From Mesorhizobium sp. WSM2240 (GTDB taxonomy: Bacteria; Pseudomonadota; Alphaproteobacteria; Rhizobiales; Rhizobiaceae): 64,000 bases of DNA. Where the stretch lies: contig NZ_CP159253.1 in NCBI RefSeq assembly GCF_040438645.1, positions 2,852,001 through 2,916,000 of the forward strand. Direction: 5' to 3'. This document shows, one piece after another, positions 28,168-39,221 of this stretch. Position numbers and translations under genes: made by a program. Each line of letters starts with the position of its first letter. Position 1 is the stretch's first letter. The notes below the pieces were generated by a model, which saw only the letters and a list, made by a program, of their open reading frames with translations, ran no database searches and was not told the origin of the DNA.

Positions 28168-30834
28168 TCACGCCGCTTCCATCGCGGCCTTGACTGCCGC
28201 GATCGCCTCGCCTGATTTCGCCGCATCCGGGCCGCCGGCCTGCGCCATGTCCGGGCGGCCGCCGCCGCCCTGCCCGCCGAGCGCCGCGGAGGCCGCACGC
28301 ACCAAATCGACGGCGCTGAACCGGCTGGTGAGGTCGTCGGTGACAGCCACCACCACGCTGGCCTTGCCGTCTTCGCCCGCGCCGACGAACACCACGACGC
28401 CCGAACCCAGCGACTGCTTGCCGGCATCCGCCAGCGGCTTCAGATCCTTCGGCGACACGCCTGAAACAGCCTTGCCGAGAAACCCGACGCCGGCGACGGT
28501 CTCGCAGTCGCCGCCCGCGTCGGCAGATGAGCCGCCGCCCAGCGCGAGCTTCTTGCGCGCGTCGGCGAGTTCTCGTTCGAGCCTGCGCCGCTCTTCCAGG
28601 ACGGCCTCGACGCGCGCGACGGCGTCGGCGGGCGATACCTTCAGCGCCGCCGCGACCGCCTTCAGCCGGCGGTCCTGCTCGTCGAGGTGTCGGCGCGCCG
28701 CTTCGCCCGTCAGCGCCTCGATGCGGCGCACGCCGGATGCCACCGCCGCCTCCGAGACCAGGCGGATCAGCCCGATATCGCCGGTGGCGTTGACGTGCGT
28801 GCCGCCGCAAAGCTCGACCGAATACGGCTTGCCGGCCTTGTCGCCATGCGTTGCGGTTCCCATCGAAACCACCCGCACCTCGTCGCCATATTTTTCGCCG
28901 AACAGCGCCATGGCGCCCTCGGCTATGGCGTCGTCGACACTCATCAGTCGCGTCATGACAGGGCTGTTCTGCACCACGATTTCGTTGGCCATCGCCTCGA
29001 CGTGTTCCAGTTCCCCAGCCGAAATCGGCTTTGGGTGCGAAAAGTCGAAGCGCAGCCGCTCCGGCGCGACCAGCGAGCCTTTCTGCGCGACATGGCTGCC
29101 CAGCACCTCGCGCAGCGCCTCGTGCACGAGATGCGTCGCCGAATGGTTGGAGCGCAGCCGGGTGCGGCGGGCATGGTCGACTTTCATGCCGACGGTCGCG
29201 CCGGCTTTCAGCGCGCCATCGGCCACCCGGCCGAAATGCACGATAAGGCCGTCGCCCTTTTTCTGCGTATCGGTGATTTCGACCGAAAAACCGTCGCCGG
29301 TCATCACGCCGGTATCGCCTATCTGGCCGCCGGATTCGGCGTAGAACGGCGTCTGGTTGACGACGATCGCAATTGTATCGCCGGCCGACGCGCCCTCGAC
29401 GACAGCGCCGTCCTTGACCAGCGCCAGCACGATGCCCTCGGCCTCCTCTGTGTCATAGCCGAGGAATTCGGTCGCGCCGGTCTTTTCCTTGACCGCGAAC
29501 CAGACCGTCTCAGTCGCCGCTTCGCCAGACCCTGCCCAGTTGGCGCGGGCCTCGGCCTTCTGACGCTGCATGGCGGCATTGAAGCCGTCGAGATCGACCG
29601 AAACGCCACGCGGGCGCAATGCATCCTGCGTCAGATCGAGCGGGAAGCCATAAGTGTCGTAGAGCCTGAACGCGGTCTCGCCATCAAGGCGGTCGCCGCT
29701 GCCCAGTTTCTCGGTCGCCTCCGACAAGAGTCCGAGGCCGCGCGCCAGCGTCTTGCGGAAACGGGTTTCCTCGAGCTTCAGCGTTTCGGAAATCAGCGCT
29801 TCGCCGCGCGCAAGCTCGGGATAGGCCAGCCCCATTTCGCGAACCAGGGCCGGAACCAGCCGCCACATCAGCGGGTCGGCCGCGCCGAGCAATTGTGCAT
29901 GGCGCATGGCGCGGCGCATGATGCGGCGCAGCACATAGCCGCGGCCTTCATTCGAGGGCAACACGCCATCGGCGATCAGAAAGCTCGAAGCGCGCAGATG
30001 GTCGGCAATGACGCGATGGCTCGCCCGGTTCTTGCCTTCCGCCTTGACGCCGGTCGCCTCCTCGGAGGCGCGGATCAGCGCCTTGAACAGGTCGATATCA
30101 TAATTGTCATGCACACCCTGCATGACCGCGGCGATACGCTCCAGCCCCATGCCGGTGTCGATCGACGGGCGCGGCAGCGCGACGCGCTGTTCCTTCGTCA
30201 CCTGCTCGAACTGCATGAAGACGAGATTCCAGATCTCGATGAAGCGGTCGCCGTCCTCGTCGGCGCTGCCGGGGGGGCCGCCCGGAATCTGATCGCCATG
30301 GTCGTAGAAGATTTCCGAACACGGACCGCATGGTCCCGTGTCGCCCATCGCCCAAAAATTATCGCTGGTGGCGATGCGGATGATCCTGTCCTCGGGCAGG
30401 CCGGCGATCTTGCGCCAGAACCCGGCCGCCTCGTCGTCAGTGTGATAGACGGTGACCAAGAGCCGCTTGGCGTCCAGCCCGAACTCCTTCGTGATCAGGT
30501 TCCACGACAACTCGATCGCGCGTTCCTTGAAGTAGTCGCCGAAGGAGAAATTGCCGAGCATCTCGAAGAATGTGTGGTGGCGGGCGGTATAGCCGACATT
30601 GTCGAGATCGTTGTGCTTGCCGCCGGCGCGCACGCACTTTTGCGAGGTCGCAGCGCGCGAATAGCTGCGGCTCTCGAGGCCGGTGAAGACATTCTTGAAC
30701 TGCACCATTCCGGCATTGACGAACATCAGCGTCGGATCGTTGCGCGGCACAAGCGGGCTCGAGGCCACGACCTCGTGCCCGTTCTTGTTGAAATAGTCGA
30801 GAAATGCCGACCGGATTTCGTTCACGCCACTCAT
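28168..30834 (-). CDS. alaS: alanine--tRNA ligase
   Basis: An 888-residue class II synthetase. The catalytic core opens [20 protein letters not shown] and includes [19 protein letters not shown] and [20 protein letters not shown]. The editing domain has the metal-binding [17 protein letters not shown] and [20 protein letters not shown]1-like C-terminal domain ends the protein. It is full length and lies downstream of recA on the same strand, an order common in alphaproteobacteria, with a terminator between them. Confidence 0.97.
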   Translation of the reverse strand: MSGVNEIRSAFLDYFNKNGHEVVASSPLVPRNDPTLMFVNAGMVQFKNVFTGLESRSYSRAATSQKCVRAGGKHNDLDNVGYTARHHTFFEMLGNFSFGDYFKERAIELSWNLITKEFGLDAKRLLVTVYHTDDEAAGFWRKIAGLPEDRIIRIATSDNFWAMGDTGPCGPCSEIFYDHGDQIPGGPPGSADEDGDRFIEIWNLVFMQFEQVTKEQRVALPRPSIDTGMGLERIAAVMQGVHDNYDIDLFKALIRASEEATGVKAEGKNRASHRVIADHLRASSFLIADGVLPSNEGRGYVLRRIMRRAMRHAQLLGAADPLMWRLVPALVREMGLAYPELARGEALISETLKLEETRFRKTLARGLGLLSEATEKLGSGDRLDGETAFRLYDTYGFPLDLTQDALRPRGVSVDLDGFNAAMQRQKAEARANWAGSGEAATETVWFAVKEKTGATEFLGYDTEEAEGIVLALVKDGAVVEGASAGDTIAIVVNQTPFYAESGGQIGDTGVMTGDGFSVEITDTQKKGDGLIVHFGRVADGALKAGATVGMKVDHARRTRLRSNHSATHLVHEALREVLGSHVAQKGSLVAPERLRFDFSHPKPISAGELEHVEAMANEIVVQNSPVMTRLMSVDDAIAEGAMALFGEKYGDEVRVVSMGTATHGDKAGKPYSVELCGGTHVNATGDIGLIRLVSEAAVASGVRRIEALTGEAARRHLDEQDRRLKAVAAALKVSPADAVARVEAVLEERRRLERELADARKKLALGGGSSADAGGDCETVAGVGFLGKAVSGVSPKDLKPLADAGKQSLGSGVVVFVGAGEDGKASVVVAVTDDLTSRFSAVDLVRAASAALGGQGGGGRPDMAQAGGPDAAKSGEAIAAVKAAMEAA

Positions 30835-30970
30835 GTCACAGCCTTTGTTGCCGCCCTGCCGGGGAAATTGGACATGGCCTTTTAGCGGGCGCTTCTGGAC
30901 CTGTCCATAAACACGAATTTGCGGAAAACAGCCGCTTTGCGGTGGTATCCGGCAGGCTTATTCAAAACGA

Positions 30971-30996
30971 AACCGCCGGCCCGAGGGCCGGCGGTT
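30971..30996 (-). terminator. intrinsic terminator after recA
   Basis: A perfect 12-bp GC-rich inverted repeat (30971-30982 with 30985-30996) with a very short loop, followed on the minus strand by TCGTTTT. It lies 20 bp beyond the recA stop and separates recA from alaS. Confidence 0.82.
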
Positions 30997-31015
30997 CACA
31001 AAAATCGGAGGCCGG

Positions 31016-32101
<1,086 letters not shown>

Positions 32102-32225
32102 GATACATTACCCCTTGGTCGTCAATGAAGGCCCGACAATCCGGTATCCCTGCAAATTCGTACCTCTTTTGTTCTCATTTGGCAATAGGGATCAAGGGAT
32201 TGATTCCATTACGTTTTCCAATTTT

Positions 32226-32240
32226 GTTCCAGTTTTGTAC
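32226..32240. promoter_or_regulatory. candidate LexA box upstream of recA
   Basis: The sequence is GTTC-N7-GTAC, one mismatch from the alphaproteobacterial LexA operator GTTC-N7-GTTC. It lies about 125 bp before the recA start in a 281-bp intergenic region that is clearly more AT-rich than its surroundings. Promoter elements were not assigned. Confidence 0.5.
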
Positions 32241-32382
32241 TTGTCGAATCGTTCCGGATGGGCCGATCAACCGGCCCAGCCAGGCCGCCAAGTTACGATT
32301 CGGGCGGCCTGTTGCCCGCAGGGGATGCTGACACTAATGTCGCGCCCCAACCTAGAAGAATAGACGGTCGGCAGGCGCTTTC

Positions 32383-33357
32383 ATGTCCTTCCCGAAAATT
32401 TTGGCCGTCGGCGGCGCGCATATCGACCGGCGGGGTCAGGTCACAGGCGCCTATGTGCCGGGCGCGTCCAATCCCGGCGTAATGGCCGAGGACGTCGGCG
32501 GCGGCGCGTTCAACGCCTTGCGCAATGCGGTTCGCCGCGGCGCGAGCGGCGCTATCATGTCGGTTCGCGGCGGCGATGCCGCGGGCGAGACCGTTTCGCG
32601 CGCCATCGCCTCGGCCGGGATCACCGACCTGTCGGCGATCTTCCTCGACCGCGCCACGCCGAGCTACACTGCCCTTCTCGACCGCGGCGGCGATGTGATC
32701 GCGGCCCTTGCCGACATGGCGCTCTACGAAGGGGCATTTCCCAAGCAGCTTCGCCGCGCCAGCTTTCGCGCGGCCGTGGCCGAGGCCGATGCCCTGTTGT
32801 GCGATGCCAATCTGCCGGCCGACGCTCTTGCACGGCTGGCCGGGCTGGTGTCGGGCAAGCCGCTCTTCGCCATTGCCATCTCGCCGGCCAAGGTCGCGCG
32901 GCTCACCGGAATCCTGGAAGCTCTCTCATGCCTGTTCATGAACTTCCGCGAGGCTACCTGCCTTGCCGGATTGCCGGACGATGCGTCCGTCAACGAAATT
33001 GTCGCCTGCCTACGCGCAATGGGACTTTCGAGCGCCGTCATCAGCCGGGGCGGCGCGCCAACTGTCGCGTTCGACCGCTCCGGCGCCTTTTCGATCAAGC
33101 CGCCGCGCCCGCGCAAAATAGCCGACGTGACCGGCGCGGGCGACGCGCTGGCCGGCGCGACGATGGTGGCCTTGCTGCGCGGCCTGCCCCTTCGCGGGGC
33201 GTTGCGCGAAGGCATGGCGGCGGCGGCGCTGGCAGTCGAAAGCCCAGCCTCGGCGCCAGAATTTTCGGAGGGCGACTTCGCCGCAGCGCTTGCCCTTGTG
33301 CCTGAAGCCGGGGCGTTGCATCAGGACGGCATGATCGGAGAGACCAATGATGCCTGA
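32383..33357 (+). CDS. psuK: PfkB-family pseudouridine kinase
   Basis: A 324-residue ribokinase-type kinase. It opens PKILAVGGAHIDRRGQVTG and has GGGAFNALRNAVRRG and the catalytic motif DVTGAGDALAGATMVALLRG (Asp base and anion hole). PsuK phosphorylates pseudouridine to pseudouridine 5'-phosphate. The assignment rests on coupling to psuG, whose start overlaps its end by 11 bp. By sequence alone it could be another PfkB sugar or nucleoside kinase. Confidence 0.85.
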   Translation: MSFPKILAVGGAHIDRRGQVTGAYVPGASNPGVMAEDVGGGAFNALRNAVRRGASGAIMSVRGGDAAGETVSRAIASAGITDLSAIFLDRATPSYTALLDRGGDVIAALADMALYEGAFPKQLRRASFRAAVAEADALLCDANLPADALARLAGLVSGKPLFAIAISPAKVARLTGILEALSCLFMNFREATCLAGLPDDASVNEIVACLRAMGLSSAVISRGGAPTVAFDRSGAFSIKPPRPRKIADVTGAGDALAGATMVALLRGLPLRGALREGMAAAALAVESPASAPEFSEGDFAAALALVPEAGALHQDGMIGETNDA

Positions 33358-34264
33358 GAAAGCGCGGCCCTTCATCGACATCCACCCGCCCGTCGCCGAA
33401 GCGCTCGCCGCCGGCAATCCGGTTGTGGCGCTGGAGAGCACCATCATCACCCACGGCATGCCCTATCCCGACAACAGCGCCATGGCCGCCAATGTCGAGA
33501 AGATCATCCGCGATGAGGGCGCCAATCCGGCCACCATCGCCGTTATCGGCGGCAGGCTGAAGATCGGGCTTTCCGATGCCGAGCGCGAGGCGCTGGCCCA
33601 GACAACGGGCGCGATGAAGCTGTCGCGGGCCGATCTCGGCTTCGCCCTCGCGCAAGGCCGCACCGGCGGCACCACGGTGGCGGCGACGATGATCGCCGCG
33701 CACCTCGCCGGCATTTCGGTCTTTGCCACCGGCGGCATTGGCGGCGCGCACAAGGGCGCGGAAAAGAGCTTCGACATTTCGGCCGATCTTGACGAACTGG
33801 CGCGCACGCCGGTGATCGTGGTGTCGGCCGGTGCCAAGGCGATACTGGACATTGAAAAGACGCTGGAAGTGCTGGAGACGCGCGGCGTTCCGGTGGTGGC
33901 GTTCGGCTCGGACGTCATGCCCGCCTTCTGGTCGCGGCAGTCGCCCTTCGCCGCGCCGCTGCGGCTCGACACGGCCGACGCGATCGCGGATTTCTTCAAG
34001 ACGCGGCGCGTTTTGGGGACCGATGGCGGCATGCTGATCGCCAACCCCGTGCCGGAGGCAGACGAGATCGCTGCCGAGGTAATGGCCGGGCACATCCTGG
34101 CGGCGCAGCGGGCCGCCGAGGCACAGCGCATTTCCGGCAAAGCGGTGACGCCGTTCCTGCTGTCGAAAATCCTCGAACTGACCGGCGGCGCAAGCCTGAA
34201 AACCAACATCGCGCTGGTCGAAAACAATGCCAGGCTGGCGGCGCGGATAGCGCGGGCGCTATAG
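33347..34264 (+). CDS. psuG: pseudouridine-5'-phosphate glycosidase
   Basis: A 305-residue glycosidase (indigoidine synthase A family) that cleaves pseudouridine 5'-phosphate to uracil and ribose 5-phosphate. It reads NPVVALESTIITHGMPYPDN, GRTGGTTVAATMIAAHLAGI, VFATGGIGGAHKGAEKSFD, ISADLDELARTPVIVVSAG and FGSDVMPAFWSRQSPF, covering the substrate and metal sites. With psuK it forms a two-gene route for salvaging modified RNA nucleosides. Confidence 0.95.
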   Translation: MMPEKARPFIDIHPPVAEALAAGNPVVALESTIITHGMPYPDNSAMAANVEKIIRDEGANPATIAVIGGRLKIGLSDAEREALAQTTGAMKLSRADLGFALAQGRTGGTTVAATMIAAHLAGISVFATGGIGGAHKGAEKSFDISADLDELARTPVIVVSAGAKAILDIEKTLEVLETRGVPVVAFGSDVMPAFWSRQSPFAAPLRLDTADAIADFFKTRRVLGTDGGMLIANPVPEADEIAAEVMAGHILAAQRAAEAQRISGKAVTPFLLSKILELTGGASLKTNIALVENNARLAARIARAL

Positions 34265-34265
34265 T

Positions 34266-34589
34266 CTATTTCCTGGCGCGCAGAGCCGCTTCATAGGCTT
34301 TTTTCGTCCAGGCCGTCATTTCTTCAGGATCGTCGACCGCCGACAGCGGGATGGACCAGTAGGGCATCGCCGTCGGCTTGCGGTTTCTGTGGCCGTCATA
34401 GATCCACTGCCGCGAGCCTGCCGCGGCAAAGTCGACCGCGCTTTCCCGATCGGCTTTGAGCAGGATCTCGCCGTCGACCTCCAGCCCAACGATCAGGCCG
34501 TTATGGTAGACGCCCTTGCCTCCGAACATCCGCTTGATAGTGACCGGGCCAAGCCCATCGAAAATTTCCACAATGTCGGCATCTTGCAT
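34266..34589 (-). CDS. TfoX/Sxy N-terminal domain protein
   Basis: A 107-residue protein: DADIVEIFDGLGPVTIKRMF, then GGKGVYHNGLIVGLEVDGEI, LLKADRES and MPYWSIPLSAVDDPEEMTAW. This is the TfoX_N fold with the MFGG-type motif RMFGGKGV. ATG 34589 is chosen for its GAGGAT site; a longer frame overlaps the divergent GFA gene. It ends 1 bp after the convergent psuG stop. It resembles the gene at 25769 only at fold level. Confidence 0.83.
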   Translation of the reverse strand: MQDADIVEIFDGLGPVTIKRMFGGKGVYHNGLIVGLEVDGEILLKADRESAVDFAAAGSRQWIYDGHRNRKPTAMPYWSIPLSAVDDPEEMTAWTKKAYEAALRARK

Positions 34590-34653
34590 CGGCGGCGATC
34601 CTCTTTCACTGTCGCAGCCAGTTTTATCATCATCCAGCGGGGGAAAACACTCG

Positions 34654-35151
34654 ATGCCGATGCTGCTCAAGGGTTCCTGCCGCTGCGGCGCGGTCCGCTT
34701 CCAGGTCGCCAGCCACACACCGGTGCCCTTCATGCTGTGCTACTGCTCGATCTGCCGCAAGCAGCAGGGCGGCGGCGGATATGCGATCAACCTCGGCGCG
34801 GATTCGGCCACGCTTCAGGTCGAGGGCGAGGAGCATCTCGGCCTCTACCGGGCGGAAATCGAGGATGAGGAGCGGACGCATTGCGAGGTTTCGACCGGCG
34901 AGCGCCGCTTTTGCCGGGAATGCGGGGCGGCGCTATGGCTCTACGATCCGACCTGGCCGGAACTGGTGCACCCATTCGCCTCGGCCATCGACAGCGAGTT
35001 GCCGATAGCGCCGGAACGCGTGCATATCATGCTGAAATACAGGGCTTCATGGGTGGAGCCGAACATCCGCCACGGCGATAAGACATTCGATATCTATCCG
35101 GAGGATTCGATCGCCGATTGGCACAGGAAGCGCGGACTTTGGATTGAGTAA
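34654..35151 (+). CDS. GFA-family (glutathione-dependent formaldehyde-activating enzyme-like) protein
   Basis: A 165-residue zinc protein with the GFA cysteine set: KGSCRCGAVRFQV near residue 10, MLCYCSICRKQQGGGGY near 35 and RRFCRECGAALWLYDPTWPE near 95. Members bind structural and catalytic zinc. Although named for S-hydroxymethylglutathione formation, most have unproven roles. ATG 34654 gives the canonical start just before the first Cys motif. Confidence 0.88.
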   Translation: MPMLLKGSCRCGAVRFQVASHTPVPFMLCYCSICRKQQGGGGYAINLGADSATLQVEGEEHLGLYRAEIEDEERTHCEVSTGERRFCRECGAALWLYDPTWPELVHPFASAIDSELPIAPERVHIMLKYRASWVEPNIRHGDKTFDIYPEDSIADWHRKRGLWIE

Positions 35152-35152
35152 G

Positions 35153-35539
35153 CTACGCCGCGCTTTGCGCGCGCGCATCGGCGAGCTGCTTCAGATCGGC
35201 GGGCTTGAGTTCGACCGATTCGCCGCAGCCGCAGGCGGAACTCTGATTGGGATTGGTGAACGTGAATCCGGTGCGCAGCGTCGTCGCCTCGAAATCCATC
35301 ACCGTGCCGAACAGGAACAGCGCGGCTTCCGGCGCAACATAGACATGGGCGCCGTCGCGCTCGATGTGGTCATCCTTGGGGTTGGGCTCGGTCACCAGGT
35401 CGACCGTATACTCCATGCCGGCGCAGCCGCCCTTTTTGATGCCTAGGCGAACGCCCTTAGCATTTTCGCGCGTCGCCATGATCTCGTTCACGCGAGCGGC
35501 GGCCTTTTCGGTCATGCTGATGACGGCGAAGCGTCCCAT
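35153..35539 (-). CDS. sufA: A-type Fe-S carrier (SufA/IscA-like)
   Basis: A 128-residue A-type carrier with the three ligand cysteines, first in KKGGCAGMEYTVDLV and the last two in SSACGCGESVEL. It delivers clusters from the SufBCD scaffold to target proteins. ATG 35539 has a purine-rich ribosome site (GGAGACAGGA) and the usual MTEKAAARVNEIMA start region. It is on the same strand as the suf operon but separated from sufT by a DUF1236 gene on the other strand, so it is probably transcribed separately. Confidence 0.92.
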   Translation of the reverse strand: MGRFAVISMTEKAAARVNEIMATRENAKGVRLGIKKGGCAGMEYTVDLVTEPNPKDDHIERDGAHVYVAPEAALFLFGTVMDFEATTLRTGFTFTNPNQSSACGCGESVELKPADLKQLADARAQSAA

Positions 35540-35711
35540 ATTCCTGTCTCCATTCCATCCAGGTTCAAGGCCTGACGGATGTCGTGTTCTTATCCCAATG
35601 TGGTGAAGATTCCCACCCCATGCAAGCCCGTGATCGCCCGTAACATACTTCACATCTGCGGAACCGTTCCGACCGATGGTGGTTAAGGCACGTCAAACTC
35701 AGGAGGTTGAA

Positions 35712-36017
35712 ATGACTTTCCGAAGCACGATTGCCGCCACCATCCTGCTCACAGGAACCGGCCTCGCGGCTGCCCAGACCGTCGTGGTCACGCCCGAACA
35801 GGAAACCGTGGTCCGAGAATATGTGAAGGCCAATCCGGTCGTGGTCGATCGTCCATCCAACTTTGAACTCGTAGTCGGTGCGATCATCCCAGATATCCTC
35901 AAGCCGGGCGAACTTGCCGAAAACACGCTGGAGAACAAATATCAGTACGTCGTCATGGACGGCCGTACGGTGCTGATCGAGCCAGAAACCCGCAAGGTCG
36001 TGCACATAATCGACTGA
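35712..36017 (+). CDS. secreted DUF1236 protein
   Basis: A 101-residue protein with signal peptide MTFRSTIAATILLTGTGLAA, then QTVVVTPEQETVVREYVKAN, VPDILKP-like sequence and VVMDGRTVLIEPETRKVVHI. This is the DUF1236 pattern, common and often repeated in rhizobial exported proteins of unknown role. AGGAGG precedes ATG 35712. It sits as an opposite-strand insert between sufA and sufT. Confidence 0.83.
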   Translation: MTFRSTIAATILLTGTGLAAAQTVVVTPEQETVVREYVKANPVVVDRPSNFELVVGAIIPDILKPGELAENTLENKYQYVVMDGRTVLIEPETRKVVHIID

Positions 36018-36050
36018 ATGCGCAGGGCGTCCTGTTTCAATCAGGGCGCC

Positions 36051-36446
36051 CTAATACCACCCTACCGCCACCTGCGCCTCTTCCGACATGCGATCAGGAG
36101 TCCAGGGCGGGTCAAAGGTCATGTTGACCTCCACATCGGAAACGCCTTCGACGGCGCTGACCGCGTTCTGCACCCAGCCCGGCATTTCGCCGGCCACCGG
36201 GCAGCCGGGCGCTGTCAGCGTCATGTCGATCTTGACCGAACGATCGTCCTCAATGTCGATCTTGTAGACCAGGCCGAGTTCGTAGATGTCGGCGGGGATT
36301 TCCGGGTCATAGACGGTCTTAAGCGCCGAGACGATGTCGTCGGTCAGCCGCGCCAGTTCTTCCGCAGGGATCGCCGATACGGACGGAACAGCAGCGGATG
36401 CTTCCGGCGTTGGTTCGGTTCTCACAGTCGCGTCGTCCATGCTCAT
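36051..36446 (-). CDS. sufT: SUF system Fe-S assembly protein SufT (MIP18/DUF59)
   Basis: A 131-residue protein with a MIP18/DUF59 domain: DDIVSALKTVYDPEIPADIY, ELGLVYKIDIEDDRSVKID and MTLTAPGCPVAGEMPG, which holds the conserved Cys. It ends NMTFDPPWTPDRMSEEAQ. SufT proteins assist maturation of Fe-S enzymes. The start overlaps the sufS stop (TGATG), so translation is coupled. It is the last gene of the suf operon. Confidence 0.92.
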   Translation of the reverse strand: MSMDDATVRTEPTPEASAAVPSVSAIPAEELARLTDDIVSALKTVYDPEIPADIYELGLVYKIDIEDDRSVKIDMTLTAPGCPVAGEMPGWVQNAVSAVEGVSDVEVNMTFDPPWTPDRMSEEAQVAVGWY

Positions 36447-37687
36447 CACCCGAAAAATTTCCGCGCCTTTTCGAGCGCTTCGGCCAGAATGTCGATTTCG
36501 GCCTTTGTATTGTACATGCCGAATGACGCCCTGCATGTGGAGGTTACGCCAAAACGTTTCAACAGCGGCTGGGCGCAATGGGTTCCGGCCCGCACCGCCA
36601 CGCCCTGCCTGTCTATAACCATCGCAACGTCGTGCGAATGGATGCCCTGAAGCTCGAAGGAGACGATTGCGCCCTTCCCCGGCGCGTCGCCGAATATGCG
36701 AAGCGAATTGATCGAGCGCAGCCGCTCATGGGCATATTTCTTAAGCTCGGCCTCGTGTGCGGCTATCCGCTCGCGACCGATCTTGTCCATATATTCCAGC
36801 GCGGCGCCCAGCCCGATCGCCTGGACGATCGGCGGCGTGCCGGCCTCGAAGCGATGCGGCGGGTCGTTATAGGTGACTTCGTCTTCGGTCACCTCGAAGA
36901 TCATCTCGCCGCCGCCCTGGAAGGGACGCATGCGCTCCAGAATTTCCTTCTTGCCGTAGAGCACGCCGATGCCGGACGGGCCATAGACCTTGTGACCGGT
37001 GAATACGTAGAAATCGCAGTCCAGATCCTGGACATCGACCGGCATGTGCACGGCCGCCTGGCTGCCGTCGACCAGCACCGGAATGTTTTTCGCGTGCGCG
37101 ATGCGGCAGATCTCCTTGATCGGCGTCACCGTGCCCAGCGCGTTCGACATATGGGTGATGGCGACCAGTTTGGTCCGGTCGGTCAGGCGCTTCTCGAATT
37201 CCTCGATGTGGAACACGCCGAGATCGTCGACCGGAACCCAGACCAGCTTCGCCCCTTGGCGCTCGCGGATGAAATGCCACGGCACGATGTTGGAGTGATG
37301 CTCCATGATCGACAGCACGATCTCGTCGGCCTCACTGATATTCGGTATCCCGAAACCATAGGCGACCGTGTTGATCGCCTCGGTGGTCGATTTGGTGAAG
37401 ACGATCTCTTCCGTGCTGCCGGCGTTCAGGAAGCGGCGCACGCTTTCCCGAGCCTTTTCATAGGCATCGGTGGCCGCGTTCGACAGGAAATGCAGGCCGC
37501 GATGAACGTTGGCATATTCCTTGGTGTAGGCATGGTTGATCGCGTCGAGCACGGCCTGCGGCTTCTGCGCCGATGCGCCATTGTCGAGATAGACCAGCGG
37601 CTTGCCGTAGACCTCGCGCGCAAGGATCGGAAAATCGCGGCGGATCGCCTCGACGTCGTAGGCTGCGTGTTCTATTTTCTGGTCCAC
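36446..37687 (-). CDS. sufS: cysteine desulfurase SufS
   Basis: A 413-residue class II (group II) PLP-dependent desulfurase that takes sulfur from cysteine for cluster assembly. It reads YLDNGASAQKPQAVLDAI, VFTKSTTEAINTVAYGFG, the PLP lysine in FTGHKVYGPSGIGVLYGK and the catalytic Cys in AVRAGTHCAQPLLKRFG. Translation begins at GTG. A 256-bp region of palindromic repeats separates it from sufD. No SufE gene is visible in the window. Confidence 0.95.
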   Translation of the reverse strand: MDQKIEHAAYDVEAIRRDFPILAREVYGKPLVYLDNGASAQKPQAVLDAINHAYTKEYANVHRGLHFLSNAATDAYEKARESVRRFLNAGSTEEIVFTKSTTEAINTVAYGFGIPNISEADEIVLSIMEHHSNIVPWHFIRERQGAKLVWVPVDDLGVFHIEEFEKRLTDRTKLVAITHMSNALGTVTPIKEICRIAHAKNIPVLVDGSQAAVHMPVDVQDLDCDFYVFTGHKVYGPSGIGVLYGKKEILERMRPFQGGGEMIFEVTEDEVTYNDPPHRFEAGTPPIVQAIGLGAALEYMDKIGRERIAAHEAELKKYAHERLRSINSLRIFGDAPGKGAIVSFELQGIHSHDVAMVIDRQGVAVRAGTHCAQPLLKRFGVTSTCRASFGMYNTKAEIDILAEALEKARKFFG

Positions 37688-37722
37688 GTCTTTGCCTTCT
37701 TACGAACTACTTTGGTGCGCCC

Positions 37723-37932
37723 GCTGCGCTCGCACCTCAGGATGAGGGAGGTTGGTGCGCCTCATCCGCTATTCTGTCCTTCGAGGCCCTTTCGACAAGT
37801 TCAGGATCGCGCCTCAGGATGAGGAGCCGGTGCGCGCCTCATCCCATTTGTCTCGCGCGGAACTCAGGTGTTGTCAGAGCCAACTTTCCTCGTCCTGAGG
37901 TGCGAGCGGAGCGAGCCTCGAAGGACGCACCG
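37723..37932. repeat. rhizobial extragenic palindromic repeat cluster
   Basis: The 25-bp segment 37723-37747 recurs inverted at 37888-37912 with two mismatches. The core CCTCAGGATGAGG appears again near 37812, and TCCTTCGAGG / CCTCGAAGGA variants flank the units. The composition matches the extragenic palindromes dispersed in Mesorhizobium-type genomes. It occupies the gap between sufD and sufS and can fold into a large stem in their mRNA. Confidence 0.78.
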
Positions 37933-37943
37933 CACAGCCAATT

Positions 37944-39212
37944 TCACCCATGCGCCGCGAACCATCCGTCGAGTATCGCTTCCAGCGCCTCGACCACCGG
38001 CTCGTCTTCCAGCTCCTCGATCACTTCCGCCAGGAACGCCTTGACCAACAGCCCGCGCGCTGTCTTCTCGTCGATGCCGCGCGCCATCAGGTAAAAAAGA
38101 TGGTTGTGGTCGATTTCGGTGACGGTCGCGCCATGCCCGCACTGCACGTCGTCGGCAAAAATTTCCAGCTCCGGCTTGGTCGAGAACTCGCCGTCGTCCG
38201 ACAAAAGCAGCGTGTTGCAGGCCATCTTGGCGTCGGTCTTCTGCGCATACTGAGCGACGTTGATGCGGCCCTGGAATACGCCCTTCGCCCGTCCGGTGAC
38301 AACGTTGCGGATCACCTCGGTCGAGGACGTATGCGGCACCGAGTGGTCGAGCACCATGGTCACGTCGGTGTGGCCGTCGCCGGCCAGCAGGTTGACGCCG
38401 CGAAGCTTGAACTCCGCGCCCTCGCCCTTGGCGTCGACCACAACCTCCTGCCGCACGAGCTTGCCGCCGGCGTTCATGACGAACAGCGTCAGCTTCGAAT
38501 TCTTGCCGAGTTCCGCCTTGAATTGCGCGAGATGCGTCGCCGTCTCCGGCTGGTCCTGCACGATGATCCACAGTATCTCGGCATCGTCGCCGAGCAGCAA
38601 CTGGCTGACCGAGCTGGCGAGCGCCGCTCCGCTGCCGGTCTGGCGCTCGACGATCGTCGCCCTGGCGCCGGCGCCGACCCGCACCGGCAGCCGCACATGC
38701 GTCTGTCCGCCGGCCTGCACGTTCTGCAACTCCAGCGGCGCCTCGAGCCGGCTGCCTTCCGCTATGTCGACAAAATAGCCGTCGCCGACAAATGCGATGT
38801 TCAGCGCGCCGATGGCGTCGTCCGGGCCATAGATTTCGAGCGCCGGGGCGAAGCTACCGTCGGCCAGCTTTTCGGCAAGTGGCTGGACGGTTACGCCGTC
38901 GATTTTCGCAATATTGGCGGACGCGATGCCGTTCAGCACCGGCAGCACCAATGAGCCATCGAGCAACGGCGCAACCGCCTTCGCGTTCGCCGTCTCGTCA
39001 TGCGGCGGCACGCTGGTCAGGAGCCGGCGCAGATCGGTGTAGTGCCAGGATTCGACACGCTTGGTCGGCAGGCCGGCCTTGACCGCCTCGATGGCGTTGT
39101 CGCGCTTGACCATCACCGCGCCGTCGCCGGGGAGCAGCGAAAGCCGCTCGCCGAACGCGTCGATGATCGCCGTTTCGGCGAGCGTGCGCTGGGGCGTGAT
39201 TTGAAGGTTCAT
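37944..39212 (-). CDS. sufD: Fe-S cluster assembly protein SufD
   Basis: A 422-residue scaffold subunit of SufBC2D. It has the SufB/D beta-helix core: GARATIVERQTGSG, EVVVDAKGEGAEFKLRGVNL, LDHSVPHTSSTEVIRNVVTG, VQCGHGATVTEIDHNHLFYL and a C-terminal GIDEKTARGLLVKAFLAEVI. ATG 39212 has AGGTGA upstream; a GTG three codons earlier is an alternative. It lies 9 bp after sufC. Confidence 0.93.
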   Translation of the reverse strand: MNLQITPQRTLAETAIIDAFGERLSLLPGDGAVMVKRDNAIEAVKAGLPTKRVESWHYTDLRRLLTSVPPHDETANAKAVAPLLDGSLVLPVLNGIASANIAKIDGVTVQPLAEKLADGSFAPALEIYGPDDAIGALNIAFVGDGYFVDIAEGSRLEAPLELQNVQAGGQTHVRLPVRVGAGARATIVERQTGSGAALASSVSQLLLGDDAEILWIIVQDQPETATHLAQFKAELGKNSKLTLFVMNAGGKLVRQEVVVDAKGEGAEFKLRGVNLLAGDGHTDVTMVLDHSVPHTSSTEVIRNVVTGRAKGVFQGRINVAQYAQKTDAKMACNTLLLSDDGEFSTKPELEIFADDVQCGHGATVTEIDHNHLFYLMARGIDEKTARGLLVKAFLAEVIEELEDEPVVEALEAILDGWFAAHG

Positions 39213-39221
39213 GACCGTCAC

